Origin: Epiperipatus broadwayi
Lineage: Eukaryota > Onychophora > Udeonychophora > Euonychophora > Peripatidae
Assembly: GCA_028023455.1 (NCBI GenBank)
Contig: JAQFVV010000013.1
Location: forward strand, 13,280,258-13,344,257
Length of the DNA stretch: 64,000 nt
Direction of reading: 5' to 3'
The notes under the pieces are model-generated. The model was not told the DNA's origin, made no database searches, and saw only the letters and a list, made by a program, of their open reading frames with translations. The first letter of the stretch is position 1. Every line of letters begins with the position of its first letter. The translations under genes and the position numbers were made by a program. Below, one piece after another: positions 10,560-23,829 of the stretch.

Positions 10560-11760
10560 TTCAGTCCAATGTAGTATGTGTGGTCTCAAGTGATCACTTA
10601 ATTGTTTTGACCTTGAAAAAGTTTCCGACATTGGTTTGTGGTCAGTGATAACTGTAAATTTCTTTCTTATAGATACTGGAGGAATTTTTTGATCTCCAAA
10701 AATGATTACTAATGCTTCTTTATCTAGTTATCTGTAATTTTGTTCAACCTTTGACAATGTTCTTGAAGCATAAGCTATAGATCATTGTGTGTGAGGTGAC
10801 TCATTACAGCTCCCTCTCCATACTTAGATGTATGCATGGTTATTATTATCTGTGTATTATTATAGTTTATTAATAGGTCATCTGATGTTAGCAACCTTTT
10901 TGTCTTAATGAATGCATCATGGATTCTGTCCCAGCTCCACTCCCGATTTTTTTCTAATAACTCATATGGCTTTGTGGATATATGGGCTTTTCCTTTAAGA
11001 AAACATTCAAAATATCCAATAAGGTCCAGAAAAAGTTGTAGTTCCTTGATGTTCTGAGGTGTTATTACATTTCTAATGACTCATATCTTTTTAGGCATTG
11101 TTTTGTTGCCATTACTGAATACTATGTATCCTAGAAATTTAATTTCTGGAGTATTCCAGATACATTTTTTTTCATTTAATCTGACTTAATTTTGCAAGCT
11201 TCTCACAAACTTTTTTCTGAAGTTCTCTCTCTGAGTTGCAACTATTTAAAATATCATCAAACTAAGATATCACTCCATCCATCCCTCTTCAGTGTTTGGT
11301 TGAAAAATATTTGATGTGGTACTAATTCCGAATGGCAATCAGTTGTATATCAATAGGCCAAAAAGTGTAGTCATTGTTAAAATTTCTGCTGACTTTTCTG
11401 TTAACAGTATTTAGTTGAATGCAGTATCGAGATCTAATTTTGCATAGAGAGTAGCTCTCTCAAGTATAGCTAAAACTTTTCATATATTTGTTACTGGATA
11501 ATTACTTTTATTTAGAACTGGGTTGACTGTTATACAGTAATCACCACAGATACGTACTGCTGTTCGGCTTAATAATGGTTACTATATGTGTAGCTCATTG
11601 CGAATTTTCCATGGGTGTTAATACTCCTTTATTTGTTAATTTTTCCAGTGCACTAGCCAGTTTTTCTAGTTGCACATATGATACCTTCCATGGTTTACAC
11701 AGCATAGGTTTTGCATTGTTTTCCAGCTGCATTTTGGCTGGTTTTGTTCTGACCCCTTAG
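10560..11760 (-). pseudogene. reverse transcriptase and RNase H remnant, Gypsy 1
   Basis: On the - strand, RNase H shows KFTVITDHKPM followed by a degraded LSDHLRPHILHW block near 10560-10680. The RT shows the LPFGISTTSNIFQ block near 11300-11345, equivalent to the usual PFGL-APATFQ segment, with the region of the catalytic YVDD disrupted (YLSLMIF) just downstream. Several frameshifts and stops separate the blocks. Order and orientation agree with the integrase and the polypurine tract. Confidence 0.75.
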
Positions 11761-12189
11761 TTCTTTTTTAAACAATTATGGAAATGTATTGCATATTTTT
11801 TTTCCTCTCATAATTTTTTTTTTACAATAGTTATTTTAATGCCCATAGGCTTAAACCAGTTTCTTCCAATTGTAGGTTTCGTTTTACCATGAATAATGTA
11901 TAACAGAAGATTGGCAATTTTACCACTTGCTTGTACCAAACTATTTCAATATGCTTCCCATTTATGTTTTTGCTTTCAGTTTTTTTTTTTTTTTTCTAAA
12001 TTGTTTTATTGCAATATTGACTTCCAATCTTTACATGCCATTAAGGAGATTTCAGAATCGCTGTCAATTTCCATGGTAACAGGTTGGTCAAATATTTTAG
12101 CTGACATTATTTGACCGTTAATTATGGTTTTCGCATTTTTAATTTCTACTTGTTGGTTATTACTGGTAACTGGTTAGTTGAATTTAATT

Positions 12190-12930
12190 TTTTTCATCCT
12201 TTTGTTTATTTTTACATACTTCCACCAAGTGACCTATTTTTCTGCAATTTTTACATTTTTCATTTTTACATTTATATGTTTTAACTAAGTGTCCAAACTT
12301 TCTACATCTGTAGCAATTGATTTCTTCATTTTTGTTTGCTTCATTTGTTTTAACAATGTTTATTTGACATCATTCTGCTACTGTTGCAATATGATTGCTC
12401 CATAGCTGCTTCATGGACAAGACCCATTTTGATCGCTGTTTTGTATATGAAGTCATCGACCGGCAATAGCTGTTCTCAGAGCCTCTCATCTGACATGCCC
12501 CAGAAAAATTGTTGTAGCAGCACTTCTAAATAATTTCCAAAACAAAATCTTTCAATAAATCTTGTAATGCAATATTGAATTCGCGTGTATTCCCATCTCT
12601 ATTTTGTCTATGATTCTGAAAATGTAGGTGTGCTACATGTTTAGTGGGTTTGGGGTCAAAATATTTTTTAAGATGTACTGTAATTCTGAATATTGCAATT
12701 TTTGAGGGTTTTTAGGATTGCATAGATGATTTGCTATTTGGATTACTTCTAGACCCACAAAATATAACGGAGTGGCAATTTTTACCTCAGCCATTTCGAT
12801 ATTGTTTATTAAAAACGTATAGAGAGGCCATTTTGACCCCAGTGTTTAAATAATTCCAGATATCCTAATGGTTTAAAGAATTGCACAAATTTATTTTTGG
12901 TGTTAATTAAAAGATTCTCAGAAGTTCCAA
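12190..12930 (-). pseudogene. Gag remnant with two zinc knuckles, Gypsy 1
   Basis: On the - strand the nucleocapsid part is clear at about 12205-12320: CYRCRKFGHLVKTYKC followed closely by CKNCRKIGHLVE, two CCHC-type knuckles. Upstream on the element, about 12650-12900, the capsid region reads ATPLYFVGLEVIQIANHLC and then PKNPQKLQYSELQYILK, resembling the Gag block before the zinc knuckles in arthropod Gypsy elements. The frame is interrupted by several stops. Confidence 0.75.
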
Positions 12931-12967
12931 GAATTTTGTCAACTGTGCCAATTGGTGGATATTGAAT

Positions 12968-13482
12968 TGCTATGCGCGAGTGACTAAGAGGTTATTCCAG
13001 CAGTCAGATAATAATAATAATATGGAGATTCTTAGCAATTAAATAATAAAAATAAATAATACAGAGGTTCGTTTGATCTTTTAAATATGTGAGATTCCTG
13101 TTTTTGGCCTTCAGTTGGGACATTGCACTGGAATTTGACTCTTCTGTTGGAAATCTCCTGTTGCCTTCTTTTCTAGTTCTTGTACTTTTGTTAGGCTGCT
13201 TTAGTTCTTCTGCTGGACGTATTCTGTTGCTTTCATTCTTGGCTTTTGAACTTAAGTCTGACTGAGCTGATTTAGATTTTGAGAGGATTTATAGTATGAG
13301 CCTCTATTGTTATCTAAAGTATATATTTAATTAATAAATTTCCTAAATTTCAAAGATTATCTTTAATTAGAAAAAAATCAGATAAATTTGCAACTTTTAT
13401 TCCCTGAGGAATTTTTTAATGTGACAGATTAAAATTATTTTAACTTATACATGTTTTTAAACTAAAATGTATCTATATGGCA
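12968..13482 (-). repeat. 5' LTR of Gypsy 1
   Basis: Partner of 8675-9145 in the same orientation. The copies differ by substitutions and small indels, which indicates age. A primer-binding site right beside it was not recognisable. Confidence 0.85.
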
Positions 13483-14169
13483 TACTGCATCAAAATTGAA
13501 GTTATTGAAAGTGAATTAAGTATTCAATTTTGTGATATCATTTTGTTTAGTCTTCTTTACATTTAAAGATCAGCTTTTCAAGCTAATTGTGCATGCGTCT
13601 TCTGCGAGTGTTAAATAATAAATGAATACTTCACTCCACAATGCAAGATATAGTATTTATGCAGGAATAAAAGGAATCTTATTCCTACAACTCAAATTCT
13701 ATTATATGAGCAAATCTGAAGTACTGTTCTTTGTATCTTTCTCTGACAAGTCTTAACAAATATGTTTATTACTATTTGTCTTAGAACTGCAGTAATGTTT
13801 CATATTTTATTTTTAAGATTTAGAAAAATTTTGGCAATGTTTATAATATTCTATATGATTTCCTTTAAAATATACTTATTAGTCTATTTTTATTTTAGTC
13901 TACTGGCATTACAGATTAATTCTATCTAACTTCTTGATAATGACACTATTTGCATTTAAATATAAAATATATATATATATGTAATGTTACTATTTCATTG
14001 TGTAGGAAGTTTGTGTCTTATCACAACTGATGTCAATATTATATATGTGAAACTACATTTTGGGTTGCTTGTTCTCATTTTCACTTTTCTATAGCTAATT
14101 ATGATATGCGTTTAATTAAATAAAAAATTTATATTGTTGAAAATCTTTTTTGTTTTTTGTTTATCTTAG
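13483..14169 (+). other. intron upstream of first visible ZC3H13 exon
   Basis: AT-rich sequence ending in a T-rich polypyrimidine tract and the acceptor tttatcttAG at 14168-14169. A TA microsatellite lies near 13965-13980. No exon was found in the preceding 14 kb. Confidence 0.6.
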
Positions 14170-14320
14170 AAGAGTGGTCATCGGAGTAGTTCAAGTCGTT
14201 CTAAAAAGAAGGAACATGAGAATAAAATTAAATCTACCGTAGTAGTTACTCAAAGAAAGCCAGGAAGCCGTTCAGCAAAAAATCGTAATTCTGATTGGGA
14301 GAATAAATCAACTACAGATG
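14170..14320 (+). CDS. ZC3H13: ZC3H13/Flacc orthologue, internal exon (Ser/Arg/Lys-rich linker)
   Basis: The exon is bounded by a strong acceptor (T-rich tract, cttAG) and the donor GATG|gtaata. It encodes about 50 residues: a basic Ser-rich start (KSGHRSSSSRSKKKEHE), then KSTVVVTQRKPGSRSAKNRN and a C-terminal SDWENKSTTD. It is phase 0 at the start and leaves one base, which joins exactly with the next exon to give ..TTD-EEWSRNDLDYKE... In vertebrate ZC3H13 a similar acidic segment with a Trp-Glu precedes the conserved helix, so placement matches. ZC3H13 bridges the WTAP/Virilizer/Hakai complex to RNA-binding partners and promotes nuclear m6A deposition. The CCCH finger must lie upstream, outside the window or in an unrecognised exon. 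Confidence 0.8.
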
Positions 14321-17300
14321 GTAATATATTTTTACGTATTGTGAATTTAATTAAAGATTTGTAAAGTGAATACAGATATGTGTGAAAACAAAGAAATTTT
14401 ATTTAATAATTTTTCTTTTTTTGGTAAAATGACTTCTGTAGAACTTTATGCCTTATAAATTTCAAGTTTTAGAGTAACTTTATTGATAGAAATATGACTT
14501 CTATGGTTTAAAAAAAAATCAGGTATAGTACAGAAACAATTTGAGACCAAACATTTTTATTTCAGTCTAGATATTCTTCACTTAATAACAATTCTATATA
14601 ATTATATATAAGAAATTGGTTCTATTATTAATAACTCTCTTTAATCCAAGTCGCCATCTTGAATTTAAAAAAAAATTATAACAAATATAACTTATAATAT
14701 CTTTTGTTTAAATACAATAAATATAAAAACATATACATTGTTAGAAAAAGCAAATGTGAAAGAATGTAATAAAGCTGATAAAATAGTCATTACCTCAAAA
14801 AAAAATTAAGAAAAAAGAAAATTTTTAATACTTTTAAAAATGTTTATTTTTACATTGGTTCACAAATTCTAAATTTTGAAAGTTAAATGTTAAAATGACA
14901 TTTTCATATACAGCTTCATTACATTTGTCATAAAATGCTGGAAAAAAAAAGATATATAACATGACTTACCTGAGATAAATTTTTCATAGTAAAAATTAAA
15001 CGATTGGTGACTGCTAGCTGACCCAAATCTTGTTCTTCCATGCAGGATATCTGCTAGAAATGTTTAGTTGTCCTTCCATGCAGGGTATATTAGAGATATG
15101 TTTGGTTTTAGTGGGGGTAAGGGGATAACAGTAAGAATAGTTTATGAGATATTATGCAAAGAGAACTTTAGTAAATTATAATGTATTATTATATTTATTG
15201 AAAAATGGGGGATGACCTTAAATATGTATTCTTTTCAAATAAAAAAAGTGTACTCAAAAAATAAATATCAAACAAAAATTTCTCTAAGATAAAATGAATA
15301 AAAACTAAGTAAATCAATAAACATCAAAATAAACAAATTTATTATGAGCATTGATTATATATATGTGTGAAAGATGATATATGAGATAGTGGATGGCTGA
15401 GGGTACTTGAAAATCTACGTTCAAGAGATTATTACAAAATTGTAACAAATGAGTACTGTCATCATGCAATAAATGAATGATCATATAAATAAAATCATAT
15501 CTTGCCTATTGCACTAACTATGTAGGTATATGATTCTGAGTGTGGATGTGCATGTTTTATTGCCATTGAAATGTAAATTACTTAAAATTCTACAGCATAT
15601 TTATTGCTTTCTAGACATATGTAATCATATAAAAAATATAAATAATTAAAAACACTTACTGAATACTCACTGATGGGAAAATTGAATCCTGTGGTCCAGG
15701 ATCGAATCGAAGTCCTGTCATGAAGAAGCCTAGATGCAGTTCCCATGCTTATTTTTGTAGATAAAATAACTTCATTAACTTTCACTAAAATTAGCTTCTA
15801 GAAAGAGAAGACTTATAAATACACAAATCGACAATAGGGAATTTTATATTCAAATTAGAACAAGCCGTGAGAGAATCTATTTCAGCCATAAAAAACATCT
15901 TACAATTACTAAATCTAAAAAAAGAGAGAAAAGAAAATAATTAAAAATTGCATTTTAGAAAAAAAATCATAAGAAATGTCTAAATTTCATCATAGAAAAA
16001 AATATATCTTTTTAAACATAAGAAGATGGCTGAAAGAATGATGTGATACCCATAAGTGTAAGATTTACTGATTCCGCACAAACTCAGTTTTAAATCTAAA
16101 CTTCTAAAAAGGGGTATTGGGAAAAAATGAGAATTAAAGAAGAAAAACCAATCAGATTGAATACATTCTTTTTTTATATATATAATAAACTTTCCTGAAA
16201 CTTTATTACAATATGAAAGAATCTGAAAAATTATTAAATAATTTAGTTTTTAACTATAAAATAATTTTTTATGAGCTTGCACTTAAATACAGAGATAAGT
16301 TATACTGGGATCTTTTTTTTTTTTTTCAGTAGAAAAACCACTTAGAAAATCTTTTGTTCTCCAACAGGTTATTCAATCTATTAAACCAAGTAGTGAAATG
16401 TCTTGTGGAAACAACAACACAAATTCTGATTTATTCTTTGATATTTTTATCTACTGTGGGAGAATTTAAATCAAATTAAAAGAAAGTATGAAGACAAAAA
16501 AAACTATTTGGTTTTTGATCTATACAAAGAAAAATTGTACTTGCATCAGAAAGAAAGAGCCTTATAGCATCCATTAATAAATATACTGCAAAAACACTCA
16601 TTACAATGATTAACAATTATAATTTATCACAAAAGCAAATACCATATTATAATCAAGTTTGTATTGGTAATTAAATGCATTATATAAGTTCAACTTTTTA
16701 AATTCAAGTTTACATTATATTATATAATTAATGATACACTAAAAAGTATAATACTATAATTTTTTTTAAATACAACATGATCATTTTATTAATTTTTTAT
16801 CAAGTTCCTCCAATGTTTTGTTTGTCTAATATCAATTAAAAAAAAAAAAATTACACTAAGATGCTCCAATTAATTAGAAAATAATCTGATAAAACATTTG
16901 CAGTATGATATTGCAGTCCAATGCATTAAGGAGATTGAAGTAGAAATAATCTTAGAATTGTGATGGTCGGTTAGAATACAGTTATTAAAATCACAGATTG
17001 AAGAAAAGAATACAAATAAAAAAACTAAATCAACAATTGAAAATATAAGAAGTGCAAAATATCTGATAACGGTTAGATTCTTGAAAAAAAAAAATGCAGC
17101 ACAAGCCTGAATATTATTATTGCAACATAAGAAGCATATTTAAAAAGAAATATTTTAGTCTTTAATAACTTCCTGCAAGTTTGTAATAGTGTTACTTAGG
17201 TAAGTGAACTTAAGCATGGTTTTCATGAAAATAGATCACATTTACATTATAAAAATTAGTTCAAAGATATTTTAAAGAAATACAATATTGATTATTTTCA

Positions 17301-18849
17301 TTGGGAAGATATGATGAAGAATAGAATACTACATTGAAGAGCTATAATTGGACACAGTGTTTCAGAATGAAAAATTAAAAGACAGCAACCCAGAATATCA
17401 AATTTTTAGAATAATCATGTTTTATGGTCCACAGATTAGTTTTTATAGTTGTCAAAAAATTAATCTTTAATATATTATTTTTTGTTTTGTCTTCCTATTT
17501 ATTTTTCTTGGGAATTGGAATCGCCATACTTATTTGAAAGTAGCTACTTGCTATTGCTAATGGAGCTAATGTATCATTGGAAATATTTAATATTACTTAA
17601 CTAAAGTCTATTTGCTTGACCTAAAATGAGTTTATCCAGAAAAATCTTCAAAATTTTTTGATTACAAACCAGCAAATGGGTATTTAGCTACCATTAATTG
17701 GAGAACAATGGTCTTGGATTAATCTAGATTAGTCAGATGGATATTAATGGGCTGACTATACTATTGAATTGTAAAGATGTGGTCTTCTGAGATAATATTC
17801 CTGCAGGTGTTGATCTCATGTTGATGTATAGAAATTATCTGTTTGTGATATTAATTTGGTAGTTGTTAAATTTCATTTTTTTCTTTTAACATACATAGTT
17901 TTTAAATTCAACCTATATTAGAATATATTATCATTCAGTCTTATTAAAAGATTGTTAATACTGTAATATGAATTTTCTTTTTATAAAATTGGCTTAAATT
18001 TTTTATTTATTTTTTAAACCAAAATTATGCATAAAAATATTCATATAGACAATTGTTTATGAAATCAATTGGCATTTGATTACCGAAATAATAATTGGTT
18101 TAGTTCAACTTTGATCAGTCATCAGATAATTTGTCAGTCTGCAATTATGTCAGGTACTATTGTTCACTATTCCATTTCAACTTTAGTCTTTCAGGTGGTT
18201 ACTTAGTCTGAAATTCAACCAGGCATTAGTGCTCACCAGCAATGTATTCTTATTGATCATAAAATCCTACATTTTATAAAATTATATTATTGGCCATTAA
18301 TTTATTTGATAGGAAGTTACTCCTATTAGTAATATAAACATTATGATAAAATTCTTCTACAAAATGCATATTGTTTAACAATGGTTTCTTAATATTTATT
18401 GCCACATGTTAGCTTACAGATAATAATATTAAAATTTGTAAGCTTAAATGTCACTTAAACAGACCATTACTTTCTAAGTATTAAAACAGGTATACTATGA
18501 ATTATAAAAAAAAAAATCATATTTTTAAGAGCACCAACCAATAGGTTGTGCAGTTTCATACATTTGAGCGAACAGATTTTTTTTATTACTTTACTTGTCT
18601 CTTCAGGAAATCAATAGAGAATTCTTTTTTTCTTGAGACTGTCCTTTTATCTGTACTAAATTGCATAGACAAGTAGGAATTGATTATGAGGAAAAAGCTT
18701 TTGAGTTTTTTTGTATGTAATATTTCATTTAAATACTTAATGTTTAATTCCTTTTTTTTTTTGATTCATTAAAAGAATTGCAAATATTCATTCCTTTGTT
18801 CTCTACAATCCTTTCAAATGATCTTCATGGACTGTCTGTGCATATATAT
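14321..18849 (+). other. ZC3H13 intron, 5' part, no genes seen
   Basis: Very AT-rich intron sequence with A- and T-runs. Near 15035-15095 the word ttccatgcagg-tat occurs twice, 42 bases apart. Near 15680-15760 is a less AT-rich patch with a - strand box resembling a pol III B box (ttcgattcgatcc), a possible SINE trace without clear ends. Nothing else is supported. Confidence 0.5.
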
Positions 18850-21019
18850 TGTAACGGGCACATACGTATGTTACATTATTTTTTATTAGTAAACATAAAA
18901 AAAAAAGTTCGCCAATAAAAAAATTTTTTTTAAGAATTAAAAACTGAAAATTAAAAAATCATCTTAAACTTGCATATATATAAAATCGCACAGATAAAAA
19001 ATTATTAAAATAAAACTTTATTAAAAAAAGAGTAGTTTAAAACTAAATTTTCAGAAAAGATTTAGAGATAAAAATATATGTTTAAGTTTGAAAACAAATT
19101 AATTAATCTTTTGTAAAATGGAAATGATTATTTTAATTAGTAAACTAGCCTTTGGGCATTTAAATGTATAAGCATCGGTCAGTTAGGAAAACAATAGAAA
19201 CTTTTAGCAAATGAAAGAAATCCATCGGGAAATCGGACCTCAACGAAAAGGTTTTCACCATCATGACGTAATGTTGAGTTAATCCACAAAATTATTATAA
19301 AAGGAAAGGTTTGAAAATAAAAGAGTTAATTAGTTATTATGATGTGACTATATGTGTTAGTGTGGAGTTGAAGGAGAAGGGATTGAAAAGACGCACTCTT
19401 CAATCCCTTCAGTTTTGTTAAAAAAAAAGAGAGAAATGACATCATTTTTTTTTCTACATTAAGGACCAACTAAACTAAAAGACCTCCAGATAAATAAATA
19501 AAAAACAACGGCTAACTCAACCAATCTTTTAGGACGGCATGGGAATTCATGTTCAAATGGCAAGCAACAGATAAAGATGAACTGTTTTAAATCGTAAGAA
19601 CTTTATAATTAATGAACATTAAATTAAAAACTTTCCGTATTTAAAATAATTAAGAAATAGAATCCTATCTGACCAACGTTATTTATTAATTAGTTATAAT
19701 TTTATTTAATATATTTCTTTTGTAAAATCATTTCCATTTATTTATTTATTTGTTCATTAAGTTTTATTATGATTTCTGTTTTTCGTTAAACTAGTTATAT
19801 AAATATTAAACTTAAGTCGGGCGTGAATGGCTATATAGATTTGTAAAGTTATATTAGGGGAGGGTAATCTTAGGTTATTCGGTTCGTAGTTGAATTAGGT
19901 CAATGGATTGGATATATTGGTGTAATTAGTAGATGTAGTACGAGATTCGCTATGGGCAGAATCGCTTTTATACGTCGCACACTTCCGTTTTGCCTATGGA
20001 AGGGATTATAAGACGTAGAATGCTGTTCCTTCCTATGGAGTTTCTTTTTATTGCTCTCATCGTCAGATAGATGTAATATTTCTATCTGACGAGAAGCAGT
20101 TTCTTCTCTTAACCTAATTGTGCTGCTGTATTCGTATCACATTGAACACATCGATATATCAGATGGATTGAAGTTTGGTTTGACTGCGAACCTTTGGCCT
20201 AAGGTTAAACAAGGATTGAATATTTTCTTTTCAAATGCAAATCTATGTAGTCTATTCATACTCGACACTCTAAATAAAGATGCATTAAAAAAAGTTGGGC
20301 ATAGACGCTTGCATGGGTTCGTTACCGGTTGATTATGTTTTTGGTTTTCATATTCGATCAAAATATATATAGACATTCGGTAAATACTGATACCTTACGG
20401 TGAGTATCCAAAATGTATTTATTCGGATGTCTTTTAAGTTATTGGTGTTAATGCAAGCATCTTATGGTGAATGCTATTGGGTTACTTATAAATTTCCCTC
20501 TGCAATTGACGGTATCAATGATTTTGTATTTTGATCGTTTATGTTTATTTTGAAATGTTTTTGACCGTGGAATCTATGTAACCGATCTATACTCAACATT
20601 TTTAAACAAATCTGTGCGAACTAATAATAGTATAAAATTTAAAATGTAAATTAAAAATCTAAAATAAAAGTAAAAATAATGTTAAATGTTAAAGTAAACA
20701 TATTAAAATAATAATGTTAAAGCTTATATATATATATATGTGCGTAAATAAATTTTTGTATGTTAATTACTGGCAGTGGCTTATTTTATTTATTTTTTAA
20801 TATTGAAATATAATTAGATAAGATATTATATTATTAAATCTCTGCTACTCCCTGAGCTAGTGACTTGGGCTAATGACCGGAATCAAAATTTAAAAAAAAA
20901 AATAATAATTTTTTTTTTTTACTTACGTATCTGCCTACTTTATAAATTTTTCTAGGTTCAAATGCCTAGATGGCAGCTTGTAGTGCAGATGACGTTAAGT
21001 CCTTCTCCAGATCGTTACA
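18850..21019. mobile_element. LTR-like 2.17-kb unit (possible solo LTR)
   Basis: The unit begins TGTAACGGGCACATACG and ends CCAGATCGTTACA, so it has TG..CA termini inside short inverted ends (TGTAAC/GTTACA) typical of LTRs. The 4 bases atat flank both sides, though the context is itself AT-repeat. The interior is more GC-rich than the intron, with a patch at about 19.9-20.5 kb. It has no homology to transposases or polymerases and carries only short overlapping frames. The same termini start the unit at 39544-41621 and the Gypsy 2 LTRs. A solo LTR left by recombination is the simplest explanation. Confidence 0.55.
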
Positions 21020-21774
21020 ATATATTTAAAATATAAGTAAAATTTATTGAAATCTTGTAATTATTTACAAACAGTATATGTATAATTTATACCCTTCATT
21101 ATTATTATCATTCTAGAAAATTTACATATGGCATGAATATCTTTGAATGATAATAAAAGATAATATATGCAAATGAGCAAGAAGGATTGATATAAAAACC
21201 TGCAATGATCTGCTCAAGTATTGTGCTGATACATAATCATCAGCAGAGTGTTGGCTGAATAATAAATGGTTATTATAGAATCATTGCATATATAAGATAT
21301 ATAATATTGGTGTGTGAATAAGAAAATTAATAGTAACATGCAGTTATACAGACTATTAAATTACTGTGCATGCAAATAAGTTAATTCATGCAACTACAAA
21401 TTAAAATGGACTTTAGAGATTATGAAGTAATTTCTAATTGTTACTAATTATTTATTTATATACATTTATTGGCATATAAACTTGTGTTGTTAAGTTTAAT
21501 TGGTCTTAATTTTGTTTTACTAAAATTATTGATACTGTCAGGCTGGTATTGAAAGAATATCCCTGGGATGTAATAGAAAGACTACAAGTTGACCATTATT
21601 AGAACCTGTATAGGATCACAGCAGAATCACACAATTGACAGGTTTTTTTTTATAACAACCTATACAAATAATATCAGAATGGCACAGTTATGACTGTAAC
21701 AAAATTTGTGTAAGCAAGTAGAAAAAAACATTTTGATAATTGAAAAATCTGCATAAACATTTAAAATGGCATTA
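21020..21774. other. AT-rich intron segment
   Basis: No coding, repeat or splice structure was recognised. Confidence 0.5.
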
Positions 21775-22260
21775 TTAAATAGCAGTATTAGTGAATTTGA
21801 TGTGAATATCGCTTTGGCTTGGAAAATATATGATGAATATGTCGAGGGTTACAAATTGAAGACGACAAAGTTAAAATAGCTATGGTTTTGTTCTCCAGCC
21901 CGAAAGACGAATTGCAAGTGGCAAAGCAACTATGTGATATCAAAATCCCTGAAGTCATTTCATGTGATGAATCAAAAGACAAGTTAAATGTTTATTTTCA
22001 GTCGGCAACAATTAAATGGATGGTAAGCCTACGATTTAGAAATAGAAAACAGTCACTTTGAGAGAGATATCAACATTATGATATTGCATTGAGTACACAT
22101 ACCAAAGAATGTAATTTCAACTCTGAGTTGTATGGAATGATGGATCACCAGTTTAAGAAAATTTTATAAAGTGAACCAACTCTTATTTATAAATATGCAA
22201 TGGAAAAATATTTTGCACAGATAGTAATGTTGGGGAATAGTTTGGAATTTCAAACTAATT
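21775..22260 (+). pseudogene. Gypsy Gag fragment
   Basis: In the + direction, about 21780-21850 gives SISEFDVNIALAWKIYDEY. After a frameshift, 21866-22060 reads VKIAMVLFSSPKDELQVAKQ, then LCDIKIPEVISCDE and TIKWMVSLRFRNRKQS. A further block with ECNFNSELYGMMDHQFKKI ends near 22170. The RFRNRKQ and C-NF-x-LxxMMxxQF signatures match Ty3/Gypsy capsid. No LTR, zinc knuckle or pol sequence adjoins it, so it is an isolated fragment. It is unrelated in detail to the Gag of Gypsy 1. Confidence 0.6.
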
Positions 22261-23829
22261 ATTATTTTTATCATCTGTTGTTAAAAAGGCATCATAGCAT
22301 CAAAATAAAATCCTGTTTATTGTATCAATATCATATGACCAATCCAGAATAACTTGAACTTTTATTTCTTTTCTAAAAAAAAAAAGATACTCATTTTCCA
22401 GTCAATAATTCAGTACCTAACTGACCAGCTATCTAAAAGAAGTATCTATGGTTGAAAACTAGACCTTGGACATAACTGTATTATTCTTAGACTGAATGAC
22501 ATTTAAACCATTATGTCTGCTATCTTCAGAGTAACTTATTCATAGTTTTTTTGTGTTTTATCATTATTATATATCCATCTGTTCACAGATTCCTACAATA
22601 TCTAACTTTCAATTTTATCTTTGAGAAAATCAAATAGTATTCTATGTACTATTCTTATAGTAGCAGAATGTGCTTAATCTTGATATCTATTGACTAGAAA
22701 ACAAAAACAAAACTGATGATTTTTTTTCCACTGATGAGTAAGATAATAAATCCTTCTAATAGTGTTTCAGTCAATGGAAAATTTTTTATCAAGCCATGAA
22801 AAATATCCTTAATTTAATTATTACAAAATTAATTTTCAATGAAAGTAAATCTACTTTAACATGCATCTGATCTCATTCAAGTTCTGTCATATTGTACAAT
22901 TAGTCAGACTTCACACAATGATACATTTTTAAATAACTAATTGTTTTGAATTTTTGTCTCCCTTTAATTCTATAAAAATGCAATAAAATAGAAAAGAAAC
23001 AAAATTTGATGGTATATTTGTTAGTTATTTATTATAATGAGATAAAGTATAATAGCGAAACAGTAAAATGAAAAGCTTAAATTAAATATTATTTTTAAAA
23101 AAAAAAAAAAAAACTTTTTTTAAAAATAATTAGCCATGAAAACAAACAGAAATATTTAGTAAATTCTTAAATGAATTACTTTGTTTCTTTTGTTGTAAAA
23201 TCATACCACTGTTAAATAAAGCTGGAGAAATAGCATTTTAAACTAACTGTTGGAAACTTTTGCACACATTATTTATTCATTATGAAATTATATATTTAAC
23301 AAGGATTTGCTGAATCTAAAAGTTAGAAAATTATGTGAAATATTAATATAAATTTGAAATATAATAAATATTTTAGTCTTTAACAAAATGAACACAAAGA
23401 GATAAGGTACATCATTTCATTTTTTAAATAAAAGTTCAACCTCTCAGTAAAAATCGAATGAAACTGAAATTGGGAACCCATCAGAAAAAAAGAAGAAAAA
23501 AAATCGGTATGGATTTATTTTTTGGCTTATGACTGATCTATCATGATTTTCGATCTAATGATGCAATGAAAACCATCAAAAATATTATATTTGAAATCAA
23601 AACATGAAAAGAGAAGTAAACATTTAAAATTACTTAAAAAAAACTTATAATATTTTGAACTTAAAAAGCAAGAATTTATTTTGCACAAAAAAGAAAAACA
23701 TTTAAATAAACTTTTGTTCAGAATAAATCTCAATTAAAATGTTATTTAGTAGCACTTCAGATTGTTAAAACCAAAAAATTATTTACTGCAACAGAAACTT
23801 TGATAAAACCTTTTTTTTTTTTTTTAGAT
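22261..23829. other. AT-rich intron segment
   Basis: No gene or repeat is recognised. A long A-run followed by T-run near 23095-23130 (ttttaaaaaaaa..ttttttaaaa) is a strong hairpin candidate. The left end of the following hAT element was not located here. Confidence 0.45.

Larger units (their letters stand above)
8675..13482 (-). mobile_element. Ty3/Gypsy LTR retrotransposon 1, degenerate
   Basis: Two related LTRs (8675-9145 and 12968-13482) in the same orientation enclose gag and pol remnants read on the - strand. Order on the element is gag with two zinc knuckles, RT, RNase H, then integrase, the Ty3/Gypsy order. A polypurine tract adjoins the left (3') LTR. All frames carry several stops and frameshifts, and the LTRs differ at many positions, so this is an old copy. 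I see no clear target duplication. Confidence 0.85.

Noticed and set aside
1-14169. Missing N-terminal ZC3H13 exon with the CCCH zinc finger
   Set aside because: I looked for a C-x-C-x-C-x3-H pattern with splice sites and found none; it is probably upstream of the window.
15680-15760. Possible tRNA gene or SINE on the - strand
   Set aside because: Only a B-box-like ttcgattcgatcc is present; no A box, cloverleaf or tail could be made out.
20120-20376. Opposite-strand frames of 70 and 79 codons in the LTR-like unit
   Set aside because: They overlap on both strands, resemble nothing and lack any supporting start or splice context.
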